Below are positions 1-6,580 of a stretch of 13,757 nt of DNA, in pieces. A program made the translations under genes and the position numbers. Origin of the DNA: DATKYV01 sp035528275 (GTDB lineage Bacteria; Acidobacteriota; Terriglobia; UBA7540); NCBI GenBank assembly GCA_035528275.1, contig DATKYV010000372.1:1-13757 (forward strand). The letters are read 5' to 3'. Every line of letters begins with the position of its first letter. Positions within the stretch are counted from its first letter, which is position 1. The notes beneath the pieces were generated by a model. It was not told the origin of the DNA. It saw only the letters and a list, made by a program, of their open reading frames with translations, and made no database searches.

Positions 1-57
1 GCGCGACTCATTCCCGGGGAGTCCGCTGCCGATAATCACCTGTGAATGTGTGTTCAT
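1..57 (-). CDS. Possible 5' end of a divergent gene (partial, weak)
   Basis: On the minus strand an ATG at 57-55 opens a frame that stays open for 19 codons to the window edge. The peptide starts MNTHSQVIIGSGLPG, in which a short hydrophobic strand is followed by GSGLPG, a match to the GxGxxG pattern of dinucleotide-binding Rossmann folds. That is only suggestive at this length. The upstream purine-rich stretch (GACGAG on the minus strand) is a weak ribosome binding site. Two plus-strand alternatives also exist: a frame from position 1 ending at a TGA at 43-45 and a frame from position 2 ending at a TAG near 131-133, either of which could be the tail of an upstream gene. The sequence cannot decide between them. 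Confidence 0.25.
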   Translation of the reverse strand, partial: MNTHSQVIIGSGLPGNESR

Positions 58-130
58 GGTTCAGCTCGTCTGGGAAGACTGGGCGAGGGAGAAGCGTGAC
101 GCAACGGGTAGTCAAGCTTTGAGATCAGCC

Positions 131-153
131 TAGTCCGATTAGGAGCCGAGGAG
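131..153 (+). repeat. Copy 1 of a diverged 23-bp direct repeat
   Basis: The copy begins TAGTCCGA, then TTA, then GGAGCCGA, then GGAG. It matches the copy at 331-353 at 19 of 23 positions, and the similarity extends weakly upstream (GAG..C.GCC before both copies). The two copies start exactly 200 nt apart. Purpose unknown; it may be a remnant of a dispersed intergenic repeat. Confidence 0.5.
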
Positions 154-330
154 TGTGTTGAGTCTTGTTCAGCTTGCGGGTATCTGGACTTCAACAGCAG
201 GGGACCGCTTCACATCCTGCCCAGAGACGTCGGGACTTTGGTACTGGTACTCCCGTGTCATTCAAGACCCGCCTCCGCAGAGGGAGACTCTGACATGGTC
301 GGAGGGAGGAATGCCATGCCAGAGTCGCCA

Positions 331-353
331 TAGTCCGAGGCGGAGCCGACGAG
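331..353 (+). repeat. Copy 2 of a diverged 23-bp direct repeat
   Basis: The copy begins TAGTCCGA, then GGC, then GGAGCCGA, then CGAG, and differs from copy 1 (131-153) at four positions only. It lies 64 nt upstream of the first gene of the operon, so it could be part of the 5' untranslated region. No function is evident. Confidence 0.5.
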
Positions 354-417
354 CTGCCATGGCCACACTCCACCTCTTCAGTAACCGCTGAAAGCTCGCG
401 GGCGATCTACGGTATTT

Positions 418-1899
418 ATGCCATTTCTCATTGAGCACATCACGGAAGTCGTCGTCGCGATTGTTATCTGCGTCCTGCTGGGTACAGGCGCGCTCGTGGC
501 GCTCGCCATCGGGCGCCGCCAGCGCCGGGAGCGCTATTTCCAGCGTATCGACGACATGCGGCAGCGGTACGGGCCGGTTATTTCATCCATCCTGACCGAG
601 AAGCTCGAGTTGGAGCGAGGGGTCGAGGTCCTGAAGGGAATCCTGGGGCTCGATCGAGTTTTCATTCTGGAACAGCTCTGCCTGGAGCGGAGACCGGCAC
701 CCGAGCAAGTTCCGATCTTACGCCGGCTCTGTGAAGAACTGGGCTTGGTCAAGATCTGGCAGGAACGGCTGACGGGCCGCATGGGCATCTCCTCTATCCG
801 TGATGTCGTCTTGCGTCCCGAGGGCTTCATCGAAAGGGTGGGCCGGCTGAAATTCCTGGTCCGGGCGAGGAGCGCGGATTATCTCGGCATCATCCAACAT
901 CGCCCGAGCTGGGCGCTGCTGGTGAGGGCTCTGGAAGACCCCCATCCGGATGTCTCGGCGGTGGCGGTGCGGTCCCTGGCGGCGATTCAGGAGCCGGACA
1001 GCTTTTCGGCGCTTATCGAACGGATGCACGCCGTGGTTCTCAAGCCGTCCGCGCACCTCTCACTGCGAACCATCAAGACGGCGCTGGTCAGTTTTCCATT
1101 GAAGCAAGCGACCGCCCTGGCGCCCTCTCTCGAGCATTCCCACCGGCGCATTCGTTTTATGGCCACCGACATTATCCGCGAGATGGTGGAGCGCATGGCG
1201 GCGTGGGAAGAGGATTTCGCACTCGAAACCAAAGTCTTCTCGCCCAAGCTGACCGACCTGTTTCTCGAACAACTCTGCTTCGACGAGAACCCGGACGTCC
1301 GTGCCCGGACTGCTCCGGTCATCGCCTACCTGGTGGATTCCCGGGCGACTCCCGTTCTGCTGACCCTTTCCGAGGACACCCAGTGGTTCGTGCGGCTCCA
1401 CGCGGTGCGCGCCGTAGCCAAGCGGAAGTTTCTGCCTCTGGCCTCGCACATCGCCCAGCGGCTGACCGACCCCAACTGGATGGTGCGGGAAGCGGCGGCG
1501 CGGACCTTGCTGGTCTTCGGGCGCGCGGGCAGCGACCAACTCGCCTCCCATTTCCTCCGCACCCAGGATCGTTACAGCCAGGAACAGATCGCGGATGAGA
1601 TGCAGCGCGCCGGGCTCGTCCCCGCCCTGCTCACGCAGTACGCCGGGGACGCCGGCGTTCAAGAGGGTGAGGTCATCACGCAGTTGGCTGATATGGGTAA
1701 GACCAGTTACATGGTGAGTATACTGCAGACCACGTCGGACCCGAACGTGCGGCGGAAGTTCTTGCAGAACTTCGGCCGTCATCCCGACCCGCAGATTCGA
1801 GAATGGGTCGCTCAAGTGGCGGAACGCGAAACCGACGCGACGTTGCGCGCCCTGGCCCAGACGGCCATCCGCAAGGCGCCGATCATTCGCGAGCCATGA
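418..1899 (+). CDS. Membrane-anchored HEAT-repeat protein
   Basis: Protein of 493 residues. One hydrophobic helix spans about residues 8-33 and is followed at once by a strongly basic stretch (RRQRRER), so by the positive-inside rule the remainder should face the cytoplasm. Residues about 35-150 are helical, charged and unrecognised. From about 165 to the end there are HEAT-like helical pairs with the usual D-P-x-x-x-V-R signature: EDPHPDVSAVAVRSL near 172, ENPDVRARTAPVI near 290, DTQWFVRLHAVRAVAK near 320, DPNWMVREAAARTL near 350, DPNVRRKFL near 440 and DPQIREWVAQVA near 460. HEAT arrays bind other proteins and have no catalytic role of their own. The gene sits 26 nt upstream of a glycosyltransferase, which suggests a scaffold or regulator of that enzyme (inference). 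The ATG at 418 is chosen because it keeps the membrane helix; no clear Shine-Dalgarno precedes it and the next Met (47) lies after the helix. Confidence 0.85.
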   Translation: MPFLIEHITEVVVAIVICVLLGTGALVALAIGRRQRRERYFQRIDDMRQRYGPVISSILTEKLELERGVEVLKGILGLDRVFILEQLCLERRPAPEQVPILRRLCEELGLVKIWQERLTGRMGISSIRDVVLRPEGFIERVGRLKFLVRARSADYLGIIQHRPSWALLVRALEDPHPDVSAVAVRSLAAIQEPDSFSALIERMHAVVLKPSAHLSLRTIKTALVSFPLKQATALAPSLEHSHRRIRFMATDIIREMVERMAAWEEDFALETKVFSPKLTDLFLEQLCFDENPDVRARTAPVIAYLVDSRATPVLLTLSEDTQWFVRLHAVRAVAKRKFLPLASHIAQRLTDPNWMVREAAARTLLVFGRAGSDQLASHFLRTQDRYSQEQIADEMQRAGLVPALLTQYAGDAGVQEGEVITQLADMGKTSYMVSILQTTSDPNVRRKFLQNFGRHPDPQIREWVAQVAERETDATLRALAQTAIRKAPIIREP

Positions 1900-1925
1900 G
1901 CTACGGATAGGAGACCACCGAGCCT

Positions 1926-3344
1926 ATGGAAGAGTGGAGACAATTCTTCTACCACACGATGAACATGTTCAACGTGTTGATCGTTTCCTACTTTTTCCTG
2001 GCCAACGGGACTTACACGGTGTTGATGCTGCTTTCGCTGGGCACCGTGTGGCTCCACAACCGGAAGCTGAGTTACCAAGGCCTGGACGAGCTGCGCGAAT
2101 CCGTCGTGACGCCTCCCGTCACCATCCTAGTGCCTGCCTGGAACGAGGAGGGCGTGATCGTCGATTCCGTCCGCTCCATTCTTCGCACCGACTATCCCGC
2201 CCTGGAGATTATCATCATCGATGACGGCTCGACGGACCAGTCGCTGAATCGATTGATCAAGGCTTTTCGCCTGGCCAAGATGGATCTCATCTACCGCCCC
2301 CGGATGGCCACCAAGCCCGTTCGCGGCTTTTACATGAATCCGCGCATCCCCAACCTGCTGGTGATCAGCAAGCAGAACGGCGGCAAACCCGACGCGCTGA
2401 ACTTGGGCATCAACATGTGCCGGACGCCCTACTTCTGCACGCTGGACGCGGACTGCATCCTGGAGCGCGATGCCCTGCTGCGTTTGATGCGCCCCATCGT
2501 CCGCTCGCCCGTCAACACTGTCGCCAGCGGGGGGATCGTCCGGATCCTGAACGGCTGCGACGTCCAGGACGGCAAGGTGGTGAAGGTCGGGCTTCCCAAA
2601 ACCGCCATCGAGCGATTCCAGGTGGTCGAGTACCTGCGCAGCTTTCTTTTCGGCCGCACGGGTTGGGACCTGCTGGGAGGGACGTTGATCGTCTCCGGCG
2701 CGTTCGCGGTCTTCCACCGGGAAACGGTGCTCGAGACCGGAGGGTTCCAGCACGACACGGTCACCGAGGATATGGACCTCATCGTGCAGATTCACCGTTG
2801 GGCGGTCCACAACAATCGGAAGATCAAGATGCGCTTCACGTCCGACCCCGTCTGCTGGACGGAGTGTCCCTCCAACTTGAAGATGCTGGGCCGCCAGCGC
2901 CGCCGCTGGCAACTGGGGCTCGGTCAGACGCTTTGGAAGAACTCCGAGATGCTCTTTAACGGCAAGTTCGGCCTGGTCGGCATGGCCAGCTTCCCGTTCC
3001 ACCTGTATGTGGAAGCGCTGGGGGCGCCGGTGGAATTCATTGGATACTTCATGGTCCCCCTGGCCCTGCTTTTCGGCATGGTCCCGGTGCCACTCTTCAT
3101 TCTGTTTGTCGCCCTCAGCCTGGTTTACGGATCGTTTCTCTCCGTCGGCTCGGTCCTGTTGGAGGAGTTGACGTACCGACGCTATCCGGCGTTCCGAGAC
3201 CTCATGATTCTGCTCATCTACGCGGTCATGGAAAACATCGGCTACCGTCAGGTGGTCCTCTGGTATCGAGTCCAGGGCATGTGGCGGTTCATTGCGGGAT
3301 TCCGAAGCTGGGAGAAAGTGGTCCACATGGGAGCAAGCGAATAG
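1926..3344 (+). CDS. Membrane family-2 glycosyltransferase, processive polysaccharide-synthase type
   Basis: Protein of 472 residues with the hallmarks of GT2 synthases such as PgaC/IcaA, hyaluronan synthase and BcsA. An N-terminal hydrophobic region (about 15-45) leads into the catalytic domain: VPAWNEE at 69-75, the nucleotide-binding DDGSTD from 99, the metal-binding DAD at 174-176, the acceptor-site TED at 280-282 and QRRRW at 324-328, the Q(R/Q)xRW motif that marks processive enzymes. Hydrophobic segments at about 370-412 and 424-440 would form the translocation channel. The expected role is polymerising a glycan from a nucleotide sugar at the inner-membrane cytoplasmic face while exporting it; the sugar cannot be predicted. 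There is no PilZ domain, unlike BcsA. An AGGAG at 1909-1913 lies 12 nt before the ATG, which is long; in-frame ATGs at 1959 and 1965 are possible alternatives. The next gene starts 10 nt after the stop, supporting co-transcription. Confidence 0.92.
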   Translation: MEEWRQFFYHTMNMFNVLIVSYFFLANGTYTVLMLLSLGTVWLHNRKLSYQGLDELRESVVTPPVTILVPAWNEEGVIVDSVRSILRTDYPALEIIIIDDGSTDQSLNRLIKAFRLAKMDLIYRPRMATKPVRGFYMNPRIPNLLVISKQNGGKPDALNLGINMCRTPYFCTLDADCILERDALLRLMRPIVRSPVNTVASGGIVRILNGCDVQDGKVVKVGLPKTAIERFQVVEYLRSFLFGRTGWDLLGGTLIVSGAFAVFHRETVLETGGFQHDTVTEDMDLIVQIHRWAVHNNRKIKMRFTSDPVCWTECPSNLKMLGRQRRRWQLGLGQTLWKNSEMLFNGKFGLVGMASFPFHLYVEALGAPVEFIGYFMVPLALLFGMVPVPLFILFVALSLVYGSFLSVGSVLLEELTYRRYPAFRDLMILLIYAVMENIGYRQVVLWYRVQGMWRFIAGFRSWEKVVHMGASE

Positions 3345-3354
3345 GCGAACGCTC

Positions 3355-6300
3355 ATGCATCTGCTTAAGAACCGCATTATCGTTTCCCTGGTTTTCATCC
3401 TGGCGGCGACGTTCGTTTGGGAGTTCTACGTCAAGCCGGTGAGCGGCCCGCTTTACACCGCGGCGGTGTCCGAGTACAAAAAGCAGAATTACAACCGCTC
3501 GATTGACCTTCTCTGGAAAGCCTGGAACGTCGATCCCAACGACACCGCGGTCCTCACTTTGATGGGATGGAACTACCTGAAGCTCGGGGATGCGCACGCC
3601 GCTGAGACCCACTTCGTGCGCGCTTACCGCATGGCCCCCCAAGTCGTGGACCTCACCCTGGGTTACGCCTATACCGAGCTCGAGTTGGGGAAGTTCGACG
3701 AGGCGCGAAGACTTCTCAAGCAGCTCAGCCAGGCGGGGGAGAAGGGCGCGGACATGCATCTGGCCTGGGCCGCGCTCTACCGGAAACTCGGGCAGAACCG
3801 CGAAGCAGCCGAGGAATTCCAGAACGCTCTGGCAGCCGATCCCGATAATCCCCTGGCCGTCAAGAATCTCCAGGAGATGTACAACGTCACCGGCGACATC
3901 AGTGAAATCCAGGAGAAGCGCGAACCTTTTGTCCGTCCCGAAACGCTCACCTACTCCTTCCGCGCCGAGGGCGATTACTTCGCGCGCCGCGCGGAGGGAA
4001 AATCCAGGCCGGTCTACCTGGCGGGAGTGGATTTGCTGCCGGCCCTGCCGGGCCGCTTTCCCGCCGAGTCGGTCACTGACCCCGCCCTTTTCGCCGACTG
4101 GATGAAGTCCATCAGCGCTCTGGGCGCCAACTCGATTCGCGTTTACACGCTACTTCCGCCGGCCTTTTACCGGGCACTCTACAAGTTCAACGATTCGGCG
4201 GCGCGGCCGTTGTGGCTCCTCCAGGGCGTGTCGTTCGGGGACCCGCCGCAGGACAACATGTTCGATCCCGCCTACGTCCGCGACTGCCAGGAAAAAATCC
4301 GCGACGCCGTCGATGTGATTCACGGCCAGGGAGATGTCGCCTCGCGCCCCGGCCGGGTGGGCGGAATCTATAACTACAGCATCGCCCAGTGGGTGAACGG
4401 ATTGATCGTCGGCGACTCGTGGCTCTCGCACGTGGTTACCCGCACCAATCAGATCAATCCCGAGGTGCGGAGCTTTCAGGGAACCTACGTCGAGGTCTCC
4501 AGCGGCACCCCGTCGGAAGTCTTTCTGGCGCAGATGATCGATTACGCCGTGGGTTACGAAGAGAAGAAGTACAACTGGCAGCATCCCATAGCGTTCTTCA
4601 ACTGGCCCACGCTGGACCCCCTGCGCCATCCCACGGAGAGCACGCTGCTGGAAGAGATTTCGATCCGCCGGGCGATCGGTGAGCGCGCCGTAACGCCCCC
4701 CGGACCTTACGACGACGATGACGCGGTGTCCCTGGACCCGATGCACCTCAAGCCCCTTGAGAAGCTCGTGGCGGGCTATTTCACAGCCTACAGCATCCAG
4801 CCCAATTATCCGGATTTCTTGAACTATGACCCCCGCTACCAGAACGTCCGGGACTCCGAGGGCCCGAACCCGGTGCTCGGCTATCTGCGCGACCTGAAGG
4901 CCTACCACAAGGGAATGCCTCTCCTTGTTACCGACTATGGAATTCCCTCCAGTCTGGGGGTCGGACATTTCAGCCCCGCGGGCTTCAACGAGGGCGGGAA
5001 AACCGAGGTGGAGCAAGGCCGGATTCTGGCCAGGCTGACGCGAACCATCTACGACGCCGGGGCGGCCGGTGGAACGGTCCTGGAATGGCTGGACCAGTGG
5101 TTTCGACAATCCTGGATCGAGCGCAGGTTCGAGATGCCGGCGGAGCGCCGAATACTCTGGAAGAATTTTATGAACCCCCCCGAGTACTTCGGCCTCATGG
5201 CTGCGGACCCGCGCGGCCGCGGCGTCCACCAGTTGCAGGGCGACCCCGCGGAGTGGGCCAACAAGAATCCACTCTACCAGGAACTCAGCCCCCCCATGGT
5301 GGAACCGGTGGGCGACCGTTACGATCCGGCGCGCGACCTGAAGGCCCTTTATGTCGATGCCGACGAGAGCTTCCTCTACCTGCGCCTGGTGGTCGGGAAA
5401 CTCGACAATGACAATGACGGCAAACCGGATTGGAAGAACGCCAACTACCTGATCGGCGTGGGCACCGTCCCGGACCAGGCCGGTCTGACGAGTCTGCCCT
5501 TCATCGCTCCCGTCCGTTTCCCCATGGGAATGACTTATGCCATCCAACTGGCGGGCCCGGATGAAACACGGGTCCTGATTACCTCGACGTATGACCCCTT
5601 TGAAATCCGGGCTGTGGAGGGAATCCCCGCCCACAACATCCTGGGGCTGAAGCTCGGGTGGCGGGCCGCGGTGACGGACTCGGGGCGGTTCGAACCTCAG
5701 CTCTCCGAGCCCAACCGCCGGCGCTTTTCCCGTGATGGAAAGTACTTTCCCCCTGATCGTTACGAGCGCGGAGTTCTCCGCCAAGGCAGCTTGAGCCCCC
5801 AGGCGCCGAACTACAATTCGCTGGCGGGGTGGAACGCCAACGTTCAGACCAATTCCATCGATTTGCGCATTCCTTGGAGTCTGCTGAACGTGACCGACCC
5901 CTCGAGCTTCAAGGTTATGGTGGGGATGGAGCGGGACGGGACTGTAATTACCGCAGATACGCCGGGCTTTGCCCTGGTGGCTTTCTCTTACCAGCCGCGC
6001 GAAGGGGTCCAGAACCGCCCCATCATGGAACAGCACCATCCAATCGCTGATGCTCTGCCCGGCATGGCCGGTCCGACGCAGATTCTCGCAACCGCCCTGA
6101 AGAGTTATCGGTGGGTGGGGTGGAACACTCCCCAGTACAGCTTGAGGCTCAAGGCGTCATACTCGATTTTGCAGAAAGCTTTCCAGGCGTTGCCGGAAAC
6201 CCCCGCTACGGCAGGCGGTCGCGCGCAGCTGGCCGCGCCCGGGTCAACCCGGGGGCGGCAGGCAATGCAGCGTCGCGGCGCGCCCTCGTCCGGCAGGTGA
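3355..6300 (+). CDS. Membrane-anchored TPR protein with glycoside-hydrolase-like and C-terminal beta-rich regions (paralogue A)
   Basis: Protein of 981 residues from the ATG at 3355. A longer frame starts at 3292, but it would overlap the GT2 gene, and the N-terminus from 3355 (MHLLKN plus helix) aligns with that of paralogue B. A basic N-terminus and a helix at about 7-26 predict an inner-membrane anchor with the rest in the periplasm. TPR-like pairs run from about 33 to 180. Residues about 219-620 resemble a TIM-barrel glycosidase of the GH5/GH2/GH72 type: LAGVDLLPALPG, ANSIRVYTLLPP, FFNWPTLDP, LLVTDYG and VLEWLDQW. Residues about 656-880 look like a DOMON/CBM9-like beta-sandwich (ALYVDADESFLYLRLVV; IDLRIPWSLL). 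Compared with paralogue B, two candidate catalytic glutamates are replaced: S355 for E356 and D527 for E529, while E577 is kept. It may therefore bind rather than cut glycan. The last 35-40 residues are a low-complexity tail absent from B. Domain assignments are by eye. Confidence 0.85.
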   Translation: MHLLKNRIIVSLVFILAATFVWEFYVKPVSGPLYTAAVSEYKKQNYNRSIDLLWKAWNVDPNDTAVLTLMGWNYLKLGDAHAAETHFVRAYRMAPQVVDLTLGYAYTELELGKFDEARRLLKQLSQAGEKGADMHLAWAALYRKLGQNREAAEEFQNALAADPDNPLAVKNLQEMYNVTGDISEIQEKREPFVRPETLTYSFRAEGDYFARRAEGKSRPVYLAGVDLLPALPGRFPAESVTDPALFADWMKSISALGANSIRVYTLLPPAFYRALYKFNDSAARPLWLLQGVSFGDPPQDNMFDPAYVRDCQEKIRDAVDVIHGQGDVASRPGRVGGIYNYSIAQWVNGLIVGDSWLSHVVTRTNQINPEVRSFQGTYVEVSSGTPSEVFLAQMIDYAVGYEEKKYNWQHPIAFFNWPTLDPLRHPTESTLLEEISIRRAIGERAVTPPGPYDDDDAVSLDPMHLKPLEKLVAGYFTAYSIQPNYPDFLNYDPRYQNVRDSEGPNPVLGYLRDLKAYHKGMPLLVTDYGIPSSLGVGHFSPAGFNEGGKTEVEQGRILARLTRTIYDAGAAGGTVLEWLDQWFRQSWIERRFEMPAERRILWKNFMNPPEYFGLMAADPRGRGVHQLQGDPAEWANKNPLYQELSPPMVEPVGDRYDPARDLKALYVDADESFLYLRLVVGKLDNDNDGKPDWKNANYLIGVGTVPDQAGLTSLPFIAPVRFPMGMTYAIQLAGPDETRVLITSTYDPFEIRAVEGIPAHNILGLKLGWRAAVTDSGRFEPQLSEPNRRRFSRDGKYFPPDRYERGVLRQGSLSPQAPNYNSLAGWNANVQTNSIDLRIPWSLLNVTDPSSFKVMVGMERDGTVITADTPGFALVAFSYQPREGVQNRPIMEQHHPIADALPGMAGPTQILATALKSYRWVGWNTPQYSLRLKASYSILQKAFQALPETPATAGGRAQLAAPGSTRGRQAMQRRGAPSSGR

Positions 6301-6482
6301 GCCATGTCGCGGAAGACTGGATGCTGCATGAAAGCACTCGCATGGCGGCGCATTGACCATTGCCCTTCCCGTTCCTGGCAGCGGTCGGTCGGCGTGGTCC
6401 CGACGTCGAAGGCGTTAGATTCCGGCCAGTGTCCTTCCCGGTGCAACCGTAGGACAACCCTTGAAAAGCGCGCGGCGAGTTT

Positions 6483-6503
6483 CCCTGCGGTCGCTCGGCA
6501 GGG
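6483..6503. repeat. Hairpin 1: CCCTGC / GCAGGG inverted repeat
   Basis: A perfect 6-bp GC-rich stem (6483-6488 with 6498-6503) encloses a 9-nt loop. The small hairpin with a GGTCGCTCGG-like loop resembles the REP-type palindromes scattered between genes in many GC-rich genomes. Whether it is repeated elsewhere cannot be seen here. Confidence 0.5.
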
Positions 6504-6523
6504 CTGGGATCCGATTTCTTGGA

Positions 6524-6549
6524 GAGCGCCGGTGGGGGAGAGGGCGCTC
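6524..6549. repeat. Hairpin 2: GAGCGCC / GGCGCTC inverted repeat
   Basis: A perfect 7-bp stem (6524-6530 with 6543-6549) encloses a 12-nt purine-only-but-one loop, GGTGGGGGAGAG. It ends 31 nt before the ATG of paralogue B and so lies in that gene's 5' untranslated region if the genes are co-transcribed. The GGGGGAG loop is Shine-Dalgarno-like but far from the start. There is no T tract, so a terminator role is unlikely. Confidence 0.5.
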
Positions 6550-6580
6550 GGCAACAGGGGGTATCAGTAAGGCTTCCAGG

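Larger units (their letters stand above)
58..417. other. Non-coding leader / intergenic region before the operon
   Basis: No convincing gene is visible in these 360 bases. A 78-codon GTG-started frame at 155-391 has an AGGAG before it, but its product is rich in Ser, Arg and Trp, has no domain-like pattern and does not share the codon use of the neighbours. The region holds two copies of a diverged 23-bp repeat (131-153 and 331-353) and a GGTACT doublet at 240-251. A weak promoter-like pair is TTGAGT at 158-163 and TATCTG at 181-186 with a 17-bp spacer, but the -10 lacks the final T, so it is not called. I looked for a c-di-GMP (GEMM) riboswitch because of the GACGCAA near 99 and did not find the rest of its conserved core. 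The transcription start of the operon is expected here. Confidence 0.5.
6301..6580. other. 280-nt gap between the two paralogues, non-coding
   Basis: This is the only large gap inside an otherwise tightly packed gene series. An 88-codon frame at 6304-6570 fills most of it, but its product is Cys/Arg/Ser-rich with no domain-like pattern, so I regard it as chance in high-GC DNA. Two short perfect inverted repeats lie in the second half (6483-6503 and 6524-6549). No run of T follows either one, so they are not classical intrinsic terminators. I found no convincing -35/-10 pair: TTGACC at 6353 and TTGAAA at 6461 have no matching -10. The gap may host mRNA-processing or attenuation structures that set the ratio of upstream to downstream products (inference). 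Confidence 0.5.

Noticed and set aside
61..120. Possible c-di-GMP (GEMM) riboswitch around GTGACGCAACGGG
   Set aside because: Only the GACGCAA stretch is reminiscent; the GCAAACC/GAAA tetraloop-receptor parts and the conserved 3' half are absent.
158..186. TTGAGT-17-TATCTG promoter-like pair before the operon
   Set aside because: The -10 lacks the invariant final T and matches at only three positions; too weak to call in 360 nt of non-coding DNA.
155..391. 78-codon frame with AGGAG in front of a GTG
   Set aside because: Product is rich in Ser, Arg, Trp and Pro without strand or helix pattern, codon use differs from the real genes, and it covers repeat copy 2.
3292..3354. Upstream extension of paralogue A by 21 codons
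   Set aside because: It would overlap the end of the GT2 gene by 53 nt, and the N-terminus from 3355 matches paralogue B.
2127..3398. 423-codon minus-strand frame
   Set aside because: Antisense to the GT2 gene, which has all its catalytic motifs. Composition (His, Gln, Asp, Arg rich, no hydrophobic core pattern) is that of a shadow.
4150..6039. Long open frame of 629 codons on the minus strand
   Set aside because: It lies entirely antisense to paralogue A, whose domains align with a second gene. The antisense product is His/Arg/Val-rich with no domain pattern, typical of shadow frames in GC-rich genes.
6304..6570. 88-codon frame filling the gap between the paralogues
   Set aside because: Cys/Arg/Ser-rich product, no ribosome binding site, and it runs through both hairpins; most likely chance.
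6461..6580. Upstream extension of paralogue B by 40 codons
   Set aside because: Residues are Arg/Gly/Ser-rich and would put a long basic segment before the membrane helix; paralogue A starts directly with the equivalent of the ATG at 6581.
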